Below, in pieces: positions 15,832-23,520 of a stretch of 27,152 bases of DNA (position 1 is its first letter; each line of letters starts with the position of its first letter). The stretch comes from JBBKXP01 sp038251315 (lineage in GTDB: Bacteria > Pseudomonadota > Alphaproteobacteria > Rhodobacterales > Rhodobacteraceae): assembly GCA_038251315.1 (NCBI GenBank), contig JBBSBK010000041.1:1-27152 (forward strand), in the 5' to 3' direction. The notes under the pieces are model-generated. The model made no database searches and was not told the origin of the DNA. It was given only the letters and a program-made list of their open reading frames with translations. Position numbers and translations under genes: made by a program.

Positions 15832-16177
15832 CGGGTGTGCCCATGATCCGGGCCACCGCCACAAACGTCAGTACCCCGGCCACGATGGCCAGCACGGTCG
15901 ATCCAACGATGGCAATTGCCAGCGCCGGGCCGTCGGTTGACAGCCGGTTCAGGTGCCCCACCACACCGACCCCGGCAGGCACGAACAGCAGCGACAGATG
16001 CGCCAGCAGGACCTTGGCAGTCGGATTGATCGCGGCGGCGAGTTTGGGCGACACGACCAGTGCGGCAAACAGCATCGCCATGCCGATCACAGGGCCGGGC
16101 AGCGGCAAGCCAAGGGCGCGGGCAGTGACTTCCCCCGCGAGTTGAAAGATCAGGAATGCGGTCAGATGCAGGATCAT
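15824..16177 (-). CDS. lrgA: LrgA/CidA-family membrane protein
   Basis: A 117-aa inner-membrane protein with four predicted helices and the LrgA family segment LPLPGPVIGMAMLFAAL (24-40), followed by LLFVPAGVGVV. It is the partner of LrgB in a putative small-molecule transport or holin-like complex. The ATG overlaps the stop of the upstream GNAT gene in an ATGA arrangement (16174-16177), and its own end overlaps lrgB, giving a tightly coupled block behind cobN. Confidence 0.9.
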   Translation of the reverse strand: MILHLTAFLIFQLAGEVTARALGLPLPGPVIGMAMLFAALVVSPKLAAAINPTAKVLLAHLSLLFVPAGVGVVGHLNRLSTDGPALAIAIVGSTVLAIVAGVLTFVAVARIMGTPDA

Positions 16178-16668
16178 GGGCGATCTTTCGGCACGGGGCG
16201 GCGGTACGTGATCGATGTCGGTCGGTCATACCCCGGATGTGCAGTCCGGGCGACCTCGATAAAGCCCATCGCCTGAAATGCAGCTTGGTTGCCGATCAAT
16301 TCGATCCGGACCTGCAATTCAAGCATGGGCAAACCACGAACGCGCGCTCTTTGGCTTGCAAGGGTGATCAGGGTTCGCGCGTGCCCCTGCCCCCGCGACG
16401 GTGCCGCCACTGCCAGCTTGCCAACATACAGAACATCGGGTTTGGGCGTCAGGAATACGCAGGCCGCTACGTCGCCGATCACCCAGACCTCGCCCGTTTC
16501 CATTTGCGCCGCCACATCCGCAAGGGACAGGCGATGCAACGAAGATGGCGGGTCGATCGTGGCGTCCATGTAAGCAAATTCAGTCTGTAGCAGCGCCAGA
16601 ACCTTAGGCACGACAGTGTCGCTGGCGGCGAGGCGTCGCAGTGTTGCGGGATGTCCTGACCGGTTCAC
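16174..16668 (-). CDS. GNAT-family N-acetyltransferase coupled to cobN
   Basis: A 164-aa GCN5-related acetyltransferase with the acetyl-CoA pyrophosphate loop RGQGHA (92-97) preceded by the beta-strand VLYVGKLAVAA. The start is taken as the GTG at 16668, whose GTGA overlaps the cobN stop codon by 4 nt; its own stop overlaps the lrgA ATG. The target is unknown: a small amine, a protein N-terminus or an antibiotic are all possible for this family. Being wedged between cobN and lrgA with overlaps on both sides means it is co-translated with cob genes. Confidence 0.85.
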   Translation of the reverse strand: MNRSGHPATLRRLAASDTVVPKVLALLQTEFAYMDATIDPPSSLHRLSLADVAAQMETGEVWVIGDVAACVFLTPKPDVLYVGKLAVAAPSRGQGHARTLITLASQRARVRGLPMLELQVRIELIGNQAAFQAMGFIEVARTAHPGYDRPTSITYRRPVPKDRP

Positions 16669-19600
16669 GCACCACCCCCCAGCAGCCCCGCAATCCGCGC
16701 CCGCGCGGAATTGCTCCGCGGCTGCCACAGCCCGCGGTCGATCGCCTCTTGCAGCCGCGCGGCGATTTCGGCCAAGGCTGGGGCGTTATGCGTCGCGATG
16801 AAATCGCGCACCGCGTCGTCTTCGAAAAACGCCGCTTCGACCAGATCGAAGTGGTGGTTTTTCACCGCCCCGGTCGTGGCCGCAAAGGCGAACAGATAAT
16901 CGACCGTCGCGGCCATCTCGAACGCACCCTTGTAGCCGTGCCGCTTGACCCCGGCGATCCATTTGGGGTTGACGACGCGCGACCGCACGACCCGCCCGAT
17001 TTCATCGTCAAGCGTGCGTATGACGGGCCGTTCGGGGCGCGAGTGGTCGTTGTGATAGATCGGCCTGTCGCGCCCCTGCAGGGTCGCCACTGCCGCCGCA
17101 GCGCCGCCCTGAAACTGATAATAATCGTCGCTGTCCAACAGATCGTGTTCGCGGTTATCCTGATTCTGCACGATGGCCTCGACCTGCCCAAGGCGCTGTT
17201 CAAAACCTTTCCGGTCCCGCACCCCTTCGACCCCGGCCCCATAGGCATAGCCGCCCCATTCAAGGTAGGCCGCGCCCAGATCGGCCTTGTCCGCCCAGAT
17301 CCGTTCGTCGATCAGCGCCTGCAATCCGGCACCGTAAGCCCCCGGTTTGGAGCCAAAGACGCGGGCCGTGTCTTCCCCGACGCGAGCGCGGGCGGCGGCT
17401 GGGTTCTGGTCGGCGCTTTCATCCAAGCCCTGAACCGCCCGCGCCGCACTGTCGAACAGGTCGATCAGTTGCGGAAACGCATCGCGGAAAAATCCGCTGA
17501 TCCGCAGCGTCACGTCGACGCGGGGCCGCCCAAGGACCCCCTGCGGCAGAACATCGAACCCGGTGACGCGCCGGTTGGCGCTGTCCCATGTCGGCTTGAC
17601 CCCCATCAGCGCCAGCGCCTGCGCGATGTCGTCGCCGCCCGTGCGCATGTTGGAAGTCCCCCAGGCCGTCACCAGCATCGTGCGGGGCCAGTCGCCGTGA
17701 TCCTGCTGGTGCTTTTCGATCAGCAGGTTGGCCGATTTCCAACCCAGCGCCCAAGCGGTCGGCGTCGGCACCGCACGGCTGTCGACCGAGTAGAAATTGC
17801 GCCCGGTTGGCAGCACATCCATCCGGCCCCGCGTCGGCGCGCCCGATGGGCCGGGGGCGACGAACCGGCCATCCAGTGCGGTCAGCAGCGCCGCGCCTTC
17901 GGCTGGCCCACAGTCGGCCACGGTGGGGCGGATGTGCCGGGTGATCTGGTCCAGAACGGTGGCGCTGGCGGGGCCGGGGGCCGCGTTCGCGTGAACTCCG
18001 TCCAGCAAGCGTTGCGACAGCAGTTCGAGCCGTTCGACCGTATCCCCCGCCGTCCGCCAGATGTCGTCGCCGCTCAGCACATCCGGGCGCGGCCCATCCC
18101 AGACCGCCGCCATATCCGCCGCAAGCGGATCGAACCCCAGCCCCAGATCATGGGCCAACGCCCGCAGCAAAGACGCATCGCCGTCCTTGCCCGCCCCACG
18201 CGGCACCCGCGCTAGCGCAATTGCAAGGTCGCGTTCCTGCACGCCAGTCGGCGACACCCCGAACACATGCAACCCATCCCTGATCTGCGCCTCTTTCAAC
18301 TCGCACAGATAGGCATCCAGCCGCCCCAGATCGTCGGCCCCCTGCATCCCGGCATCGACGTCCAGCCCGGTAGCTTGCGCCAGCGACATAATCTCGGCCC
18401 GCAAATGCGTCGTGCGGCGCGGGTCGACCCCGGCGGCTTCGTAGTATTCGTCCACGAGCGCTTCGAGGTCGCGCAGCGGCCCGTAGGTTTCGGCGCGGGT
18501 CAGTGGTGGGGTCAGGTGGTCGATGATGACCGCCGACGCGCGGCGTTTGGCTTGGCTTCCCTCGCCCGGATCGTTGACGATGAAGGGATATATGTGCGGG
18601 GTCGGCCCCAGCGCCACCTCGGGCCAGCAGGTTTGTGACAGCGCAACGGCCTTGCCCGGCAGCCATTCCAGATTGCCGTGCTTGCCGAGGTGGACAATCG
18701 CATCGGCGCGGAACTGATGCCGCAGCCAGAAATAGAACGCGAGGTAGTTGTGCGGCGGCACAAGGTCGGGCGAATGGTAGGTATCGGTCGGGTCGATGTT
18801 GTAGCCACGCGCCGGTTGCAACCCGACACAGACGTTGCCGAATTGCAGGACCGACAGCTTGAAGCGGCCACAGTCGACCTCGCCCGGCTCATAGAAAGGA
18901 TCGGCCTCGGGCGCCCCCCAGCGATCTTCGATCTGGGCGCGGACGTCGTAGGGCAGTTGCCCATAGGCAATCTGGTAATCGGCCATCGACAGATCGACGC
19001 CCCCAACTTTGTGGGCGCGGTCGGTCAGCCAGTTCGTCGGCCCGGCCATCAGCCGATCCATCAGCGCTTTGGCATCGGCGGGGGCGTCGTGCAGGCGATA
19101 GCCCGCATCGGCCAACAGACCCAGTACATGCATCGTGGCGGCGGGGGTATCGAGGCCAACACCGTTGGCCAGCCGCCCGTCCTTATTGGGGTAATTCGCC
19201 AGCACCAGCGCCACGCGCCGATCCTTGGCGTCGGTTTGGCGCAGCTTGGCCCAGTTCGCGGCCAGTGCGGCGACGAAATCGATCCGGTCGCCGCGTGGCT
19301 GATAGGTCACGATGGGGCATTGGGTCGCGTCGTCAAAGAATGCTTCGCCCTTGAAGCTGATCGCGCGGGACATGATCCGCCCGTCCACCTCGGGCAGGGC
19401 GACGTTCATCGCAATGTCGCGGGCGGACAGGCCGCGCGTTCCTTCGTCCCACGCCACCTCGGTTCCGCCCGACAGGACGACCTGAAAGATGGGTGCGTCA
19501 TTGGCCAGCAGCGGGTTCGCCGGGCTGTCGTCGCCGTCGTGCGGGCTGCCGACAGCAAAGGCGGTGCAGTTCAAGATCACGGCGGGGGGGGCGGCGGTGA

Positions 19601-20357
19601 ACAGGTGGTCCAGCGTTGCGACGCTGACCGGGTCTTTCAGCGAGGCCACGAAGATCGGGAGGGGGTTCAGCCTCTGCCGCAACAGCGATTTCACTAGTCG
19701 GTTGATCGGGGCCAGCCCGCCGCCTTGAACAAGGGCGCGGTAGAACGTGATCGGGACGATGGGCGCATCTTTGGTCCATGCCAACTGCGCGGTGGTCAGG
19801 CCTGCGACTCCCGCCCCCGGCCAATAGACCCCAGCCCGCAGCAAGGGCGCGGCAGTTGCGGGTTTGTCGGCGCCGTCCAGCATAGCGCGGGCATAGTGCA
19901 GGAAATTGGTGGCGTTGCCCGGCCCGCCCTCGACGAGATAGCCCCAAAGGGCGTCGTAATCGGCGGGGGCGACGGTGGATAACTCGCGCAATTCGGAGTC
20001 GGGTTTGTCGTCGCCCGGCAACAGGGCCAACGTCACCCCGGCGGCATGCAGCCGCGCGGCGTATTGTTCGACGCCATAGCGCCAATAACCGACGCCGCCC
20101 AGCACGCGGGCCACCACAAGCCGCGACCGGGTCGCGCAATCGTCCAGATGCAGATCGACCGACATCGGGTGGATCAGATGCAGCATGTTGGCCAGCCGCA
20201 GAGAGGGGGGCGCATCCATCACGGCCCGTGCCTCGGCCAGCGTGGCCAGTTCGGTGTCGGCGGCGGAAATGACCACCAGATCGGCAGGCGTCTGCCCCAG
20301 ATCGACGGGGTCTTTGCCGTCTTCGATCGCTCCCGGCGTGGCGGCAAGCAGGTGCAT
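16665..20357 (-). CDS. cobN: Aerobic cobaltochelatase large subunit
   Basis: Large subunit of the ATP-dependent CobNST complex, which inserts Co(II) into hydrogenobyrinic acid a,c-diamide in the aerobic cobalamin route. The product is 1230 aa, the typical CobN size, and is related to magnesium chelatase subunit H. Landmarks include the N-terminal MHLLAATPG, GGVGYWRYGVEQYAARLHAAGV (about 87-108), the conserved HLGKHGNLEWLPGKAV block in the middle, ILPTGRNFYSVD-like VLPTGRNFYSVDSRAVPTPTAW, and ETWGTSNMRTGGDD-like TAWGTSNMRTGGDD. The C-terminal part has WIAGVKRHGYKGAFEMAATVDYLFAFAATTGAV. The ATG at 20357 is chosen because the protein aligns from MHLLAA. The stop overlaps the GNAT start (GTGA). 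The partner subunits CobS and CobT are not in the window. Confidence 0.97.
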   Translation of the reverse strand: MHLLAATPGAIEDGKDPVDLGQTPADLVVISAADTELATLAEARAVMDAPPSLRLANMLHLIHPMSVDLHLDDCATRSRLVVARVLGGVGYWRYGVEQYAARLHAAGVTLALLPGDDKPDSELRELSTVAPADYDALWGYLVEGGPGNATNFLHYARAMLDGADKPATAAPLLRAGVYWPGAGVAGLTTAQLAWTKDAPIVPITFYRALVQGGGLAPINRLVKSLLRQRLNPLPIFVASLKDPVSVATLDHLFTAAPPAVILNCTAFAVGSPHDGDDSPANPLLANDAPIFQVVLSGGTEVAWDEGTRGLSARDIAMNVALPEVDGRIMSRAISFKGEAFFDDATQCPIVTYQPRGDRIDFVAALAANWAKLRQTDAKDRRVALVLANYPNKDGRLANGVGLDTPAATMHVLGLLADAGYRLHDAPADAKALMDRLMAGPTNWLTDRAHKVGGVDLSMADYQIAYGQLPYDVRAQIEDRWGAPEADPFYEPGEVDCGRFKLSVLQFGNVCVGLQPARGYNIDPTDTYHSPDLVPPHNYLAFYFWLRHQFRADAIVHLGKHGNLEWLPGKAVALSQTCWPEVALGPTPHIYPFIVNDPGEGSQAKRRASAVIIDHLTPPLTRAETYGPLRDLEALVDEYYEAAGVDPRRTTHLRAEIMSLAQATGLDVDAGMQGADDLGRLDAYLCELKEAQIRDGLHVFGVSPTGVQERDLAIALARVPRGAGKDGDASLLRALAHDLGLGFDPLAADMAAVWDGPRPDVLSGDDIWRTAGDTVERLELLSQRLLDGVHANAAPGPASATVLDQITRHIRPTVADCGPAEGAALLTALDGRFVAPGPSGAPTRGRMDVLPTGRNFYSVDSRAVPTPTAWALGWKSANLLIEKHQQDHGDWPRTMLVTAWGTSNMRTGGDDIAQALALMGVKPTWDSANRRVTGFDVLPQGVLGRPRVDVTLRISGFFRDAFPQLIDLFDSAARAVQGLDESADQNPAAARARVGEDTARVFGSKPGAYGAGLQALIDERIWADKADLGAAYLEWGGYAYGAGVEGVRDRKGFEQRLGQVEAIVQNQDNREHDLLDSDDYYQFQGGAAAAVATLQGRDRPIYHNDHSRPERPVIRTLDDEIGRVVRSRVVNPKWIAGVKRHGYKGAFEMAATVDYLFAFAATTGAVKNHHFDLVEAAFFEDDAVRDFIATHNAPALAEIAARLQEAIDRGLWQPRSNSARARIAGLLGGGA

Positions 20358-20431
20358 CAGGCCACCCCGCCTTGCAGGCCCGCGCGGTTTCGGGCAAGAG
20401 CAGCGCAAAGGTCAGCCGGAAGGGTGCCATC

Positions 20432-20683
20432 ATGGATTATGGAAAATCGGGAGCCGCGAAAATGGCCAAGAACACGCCGCGCCACAAGGAACACAACGAA
20501 CCGGGGTCCGACAAGAACCCGTTCGGCAAGCGACCCAGCAAAGAGGAATTGCTGGCTCGAATGAAAAAAGCGCAAGCCGCTGCGGGCACGCCGGGTCTGG
20601 ACCAGCCCGCCGATCCGGCCGACGACACGGCGACCGACGAGGCGGGTGGCAAACCCATGCGCGGGCGCGACGATCAGAACTGA
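20432..20683 (+). CDS. Small hydrophilic protein of unknown function
   Basis: An 83-aa, highly charged, soluble protein without membrane segments. The core KNTPRHKEHNEPGSDKNPFG and the following RPSKEELLARMKKAQ (roughly residues 13-48) look like a conserved small-protein motif I associate with Rhodobacteraceae, though I cannot name a family. The C-terminus is Asp/Ala/Pro-rich and probably disordered. The ATG at 20432 has a good Shine-Dalgarno (GGAAGG, 20418-20423); an internal ATG at 20462 is an alternative. It is transcribed opposite to its neighbours: divergent from cobN (74 nt between starts) and convergent with the GNAT gene (5 nt between stops). Confidence 0.7.
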   Translation: MDYGKSGAAKMAKNTPRHKEHNEPGSDKNPFGKRPSKEELLARMKKAQAAAGTPGLDQPADPADDTATDEAGGKPMRGRDDQN

Positions 20684-20688
20684 GTGGA

Positions 20689-21138
20689 TCACAGCCGCTT
20701 TTCCATGAAAATGCTGCTGGGATTTTCGGTGTAATCGCCGAAAACGCCACATGGGACGAACCCGTGGCGTGCATACAATCGATGCGCCGCGTGCAGCACA
20801 TCACCGGTTTCCAACCGCATCCAGTGCAGGCGCAATTCACGCGCCCGGTCTTCGAGTGCGCGCAGGATCGCATCGGCCACGCCGCGCCCACGGGCGGTTT
20901 GAGCGACGAACATCGACTTGACCTCGGCCATGTCTTTTTTCACCTTGATCGCCCCGGTGCCAAGGATCGTTGCACCCTCACGCGCCGTAAAGAAATGCAC
21001 GTCGTCGCCGCACAGCGCGTCGATCGACAGATAGTGATTATCCTCGGGCGCAAACAGCGTCTGCATCAGCGCATGGCTGGCCTGCAACAGCGCGGTGGCT
21101 TGCCTGTCGCGCGGATCGGTGCGCGCGACGACAATCAT
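20689..21138 (-). CDS. GNAT-family N-acetyltransferase coupled to cobW
   Basis: A 149-aa acetyltransferase with the acetyl-CoA binding loop ARGRGVADAIL (82-92), the preceding strand VKSMFVA and the C-terminal YARHGFVPCGVFGDY block common to many GNATs. It overlaps cobW by 4 nt (ATGA at 21135-21138), so it is translated from the cobW message. The substrate is not predictable. It is not close to the GNAT at 16174 beyond the shared fold, judging by eye. Confidence 0.87.
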   Translation of the reverse strand: MIVVARTDPRDRQATALLQASHALMQTLFAPEDNHYLSIDALCGDDVHFFTAREGATILGTGAIKVKKDMAEVKSMFVAQTARGRGVADAILRALEDRARELRLHWMRLETGDVLHAAHRLYARHGFVPCGVFGDYTENPSSIFMEKRL

Positions 21139-22199
21139 GCGGCAAGGGCTGCCGTGATCGCGGCGCGGTCCAGACCGGCCTCGCCGATCACCACCAGCCG
21201 GGTTTCACGCGGGCCCTTGAACGGTTGGTCGAAATAGGTTTCGACGCGCGGGCCGACCGCCTGAAGGGTCAGGCGCATCGGTTTACCACTGACGGCAACG
21301 AAGCCTTTGAGGCGCAAAATGTCGTGGGCGCGGATCACATCGGCGACCTGCGCGGCAAATGCCGCAGGATCGGCGATTTCACCGCGCGATACGACGAACG
21401 ATTCAAATTCGTCATGGCCGTGGTCATGCCCATGATCATCCTCGTGGTCATCGTCATCATCATCGTGATGGTGGTGGTGATGGACTTCGTGCCGGGCCTC
21501 GATGTCGTTTTCTGCCCCGATCCCCTGCCCCAGCAGCACATCGACAGGGAGCGCGCCCATCGTCGTGCGGACCACCTGCACACCCTTGCGGCTTTCCGAT
21601 TTCAGCCGCGCGGTCAGGGCGTCCACCTCGGCCCCGGTCAGCAGGTCGGTCTTGTTGACCACGATCATATCGGCGCAGGCGATCTGATCGTCGAAAAGCT
21701 CGGACAGGGGCGTTTCGTGATCAAGGTTGTCGTCCTGCGCGCGCTGCGCGTCGACGGCGGCAACATCATGGGCAAAACGCCCCTCGGTCACCGCCTTGCC
21801 ATCGACCACAGTGACGACGCCATCGACCGTCACGCGGGTCGAAATGCCGGGCCAGCTGAACGCGCGGACCAGCGGCTGCGGCAGAGCCAGACCACTGGTT
21901 TCGATGACGATATGGTCTGGTTTCACATCACGCGCCAACAGCTTTTCCAGCGTCGGAATGAAATCCTCGGCCACTGTGCAGCAGATGCAGCCGTTCGACA
22001 GTTCGACGATGTCATCCTCGGTGCAAACCTCGGACCCGCAACCTTTGAGGATATCCCCATCGACCCCCAGATCGCCGAATTCGTTGATGATCAGCGCGAT
22101 GCGCTTGCCTTGGGCGTGTTGCAGCATGTGCCGGATCAGGGTCGTCTTTCCGGCCCCTAGGAACCCGGTGACGATGGTGGCGGGGATCTTGGCGGGCAT
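21135..22199 (-). CDS. cobW: CobW, G3E-family GTPase with His/Asp-rich metal-binding loop
   Basis: COG0523/CobW GTPase, a metallochaperone proposed to deliver cobalt for cobalamin synthesis. The 354-aa protein has Walker A GFLGAGKT (12-19), the metal-binding GCICC motif (C71, C73, C74), a Walker B-like region with IETSGLALPQPL, and the guanine-specificity NKTD (182-185). The C-terminal CobW_C domain follows a hinge containing six consecutive His, six Asp and a further HEDDHGHDHGHD stretch (about 240-263). A good Shine-Dalgarno (AGGAG, complement of about 22208-22212) supports the ATG at 22199. The gene leads a two-gene unit with a GNAT. Its 58-nt upstream gap from the GS-HQR gene shows no riboswitch. 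Confidence 0.96.
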   Translation of the reverse strand: MPAKIPATIVTGFLGAGKTTLIRHMLQHAQGKRIALIINEFGDLGVDGDILKGCGSEVCTEDDIVELSNGCICCTVAEDFIPTLEKLLARDVKPDHIVIETSGLALPQPLVRAFSWPGISTRVTVDGVVTVVDGKAVTEGRFAHDVAAVDAQRAQDDNLDHETPLSELFDDQIACADMIVVNKTDLLTGAEVDALTARLKSESRKGVQVVRTTMGALPVDVLLGQGIGAENDIEARHEVHHHHHHDDDDDDHEDDHGHDHGHDEFESFVVSRGEIADPAAFAAQVADVIRAHDILRLKGFVAVSGKPMRLTLQAVGPRVETYFDQPFKGPRETRLVVIGEAGLDRAAITAALAA

Positions 22200-22257
22200 C
22201 GGGCGGCTCCTGTAAAAGACCCGCCCTATCTGGCGCAACGGCTAAGGAAAGAAAAGC

Positions 22258-23232
22258 CTATCCGCGCCCGTGTGGGGTATCCAGATCAAGCACCGGCCCG
22301 GTCGGCACGATGCGATGCGGATTGATGGTTTCGTGGCTGTAATAATAATGGCGCGTGATGTGATCCATGTTCACCGTGTCCGCCACGCCCGGCCACTGAT
22401 ACAGCTCGCGGGTATAGCCCCACAGGTGTGGATAATCGACAATTCGTCGCCGATTGCATTTGAAATGTCCGTGATAGACCGCGTCGAACCGGATCAGGGT
22501 GGTGAACAGCCGCCAGTCGGCCTCGGTCAGCTTATCGCCCATCAGATAACGGTTCTGGCCCAGCCGGTCTTCGATCCAGTCCAGCGTGTCGAACAGCGGG
22601 CCGATGGCCGCGTCATAGGCGTCTTGGGTCGTAGCGAACCCGCATTTGTAAACGCCGTTGTTGAGTGTGTCGTAGATGCGGGCGTTCACGGGGGTGATGG
22701 CGTCGCGCAGATCGGTCGGCCAATAGTCGTCGGTGTTCCCGGTGATGCCGTCAAAGGCGCTGTTGAACATGCGGATGATCTCGGCGCTTTCGTTGCTCAC
22801 GATCGTGCCACGCTCTTTGTCCCACAGGATCGGCACCGTCACCCGGCCCGACGTATCGGGGGCGGCGCGCAGGTAAATATCGCGGGCAAAGGGCAGGCCG
22901 AACAGGGTGTCGCCCGTCGCGCCCGGATAATCGGTGGCAAAGGTCCAGCCTTCCGAAAGCATCTCGGGGTTGACGACGGACACCGCGATATGGTCCTCAA
23001 GCCCCTTCAGCGCCCGGAAAATCAGCGTGCGGTGGGCCCAAGGGCAGGCGAGCGAGACGTAGAGGTGATAGCGCCCGGTTTCCGCCTTGAACCCGCCCTC
23101 GCCCGATGGCCCGGCGCTACCGTCGGGCGTAATCCAGTTGCGGAAACTGGCGTCTTTGCGCACGAACGATCCGCCGTGCGATTTGGTGTCGTACCAGACG
23201 TCATGCCAGACGCCGTCGATCAACTGGCCCAT
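22258..23232 (-). CDS. Glutathionyl-hydroquinone reductase (YqjG/ECM4 family GST)
   Basis: A 324-aa omega/Xi-class glutathione transferase. The catalytic cysteine is in the LACPWAHRTLI motif (C63), and the family-typical SNESAEIIRMFN (about 144-155) binds glutathione. The C-terminal helical domain contains YKCGFATTQDAYD, LMGDKLTEADWRLFTTLIRFD and the HYYYSHETINP tail characteristic of YqjG/Xi proteins. Such enzymes reduce glutathionylated hydroquinones and act in quinone or oxidant detoxification. The start is supported by a strong AGAGGAGG Shine-Dalgarno. The gene runs in the same direction as cobW, ends 58 nt before it, and is divergent from the DUF6732-cbiX operon; no direct link to cobalamin is known. 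Confidence 0.92.
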   Translation of the reverse strand: MGQLIDGVWHDVWYDTKSHGGSFVRKDASFRNWITPDGSAGPSGEGGFKAETGRYHLYVSLACPWAHRTLIFRALKGLEDHIAVSVVNPEMLSEGWTFATDYPGATGDTLFGLPFARDIYLRAAPDTSGRVTVPILWDKERGTIVSNESAEIIRMFNSAFDGITGNTDDYWPTDLRDAITPVNARIYDTLNNGVYKCGFATTQDAYDAAIGPLFDTLDWIEDRLGQNRYLMGDKLTEADWRLFTTLIRFDAVYHGHFKCNRRRIVDYPHLWGYTRELYQWPGVADTVNMDHITRHYYYSHETINPHRIVPTGPVLDLDTPHGRG

Positions 23233-23284
23233 CTTGGCCTCCTCTGCTTTGCTTTCGATCTAGGGCGGACCCGGCAGTCCGCAA

Positions 23285-23520
23285 ACCCCGCCACAGGCGC
23301 AGCGCCTGTGCATCGGCGCAGGTCGCAATTGGGAACCGGGGCGGCGCATATCCGTTTGCACCCGTCCAGCCGCGCGGTTAAAGGTCAGGAAGACGAAGCC
23401 CTGAAACGGGCCAGAGAGGTTGGTGGCGCAAAGGTTGACCCGAATGGGGACCACGGCGCCACATCGTCGCCGCCCGCAAGGGGTCTCTGGCCGCTGCTCA
23501 CGACGGATGGAGAGACCACG
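23285..23520 (+). promoter_or_regulatory. Structured 5' leader with alternative helices controlling the Shine-Dalgarno (possible riboswitch)
   Basis: The leader of the cbiX-cobH-cobL operon contains several perfect helices: CACAGGCG/CGCCTGTG (23292-23299 with 23303-23310), GGCCAGAGA/TCTCTGGCC (23409-23417 with 23484-23492) and, nested inside, GTGGCGC/GCGCCAC (23423-23429 with 23456-23462), enclosing a small CCC-GAAT-GGG hairpin. The segment GGTCTCT (23482-23488) is also perfectly complementary to AGAGACC (23511-23517), which overlaps the Shine-Dalgarno GGAGAG (23509-23514). The two pairings exclude each other, as in translational riboswitches. Upstream, GGGAA (23331-23335), ATCC and CCCG segments and GTCAGGAAGAC..GCC (23384-23400) recall parts of cobalamin riboswitches. 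The conserved GCCACTG-type core is missing, so the class is unproven. Confidence 0.5.

Noticed and set aside
23310..23405. Canonical cobalamin riboswitch
   Set aside because: Only scattered pieces match (GGGAA, ATCC, CCCG, GTCAGGAAGAC..GCC). The highly conserved GCCACTG/GCAACTGT core and the intervening helices are missing, so it is reported only as an unassigned structured leader.
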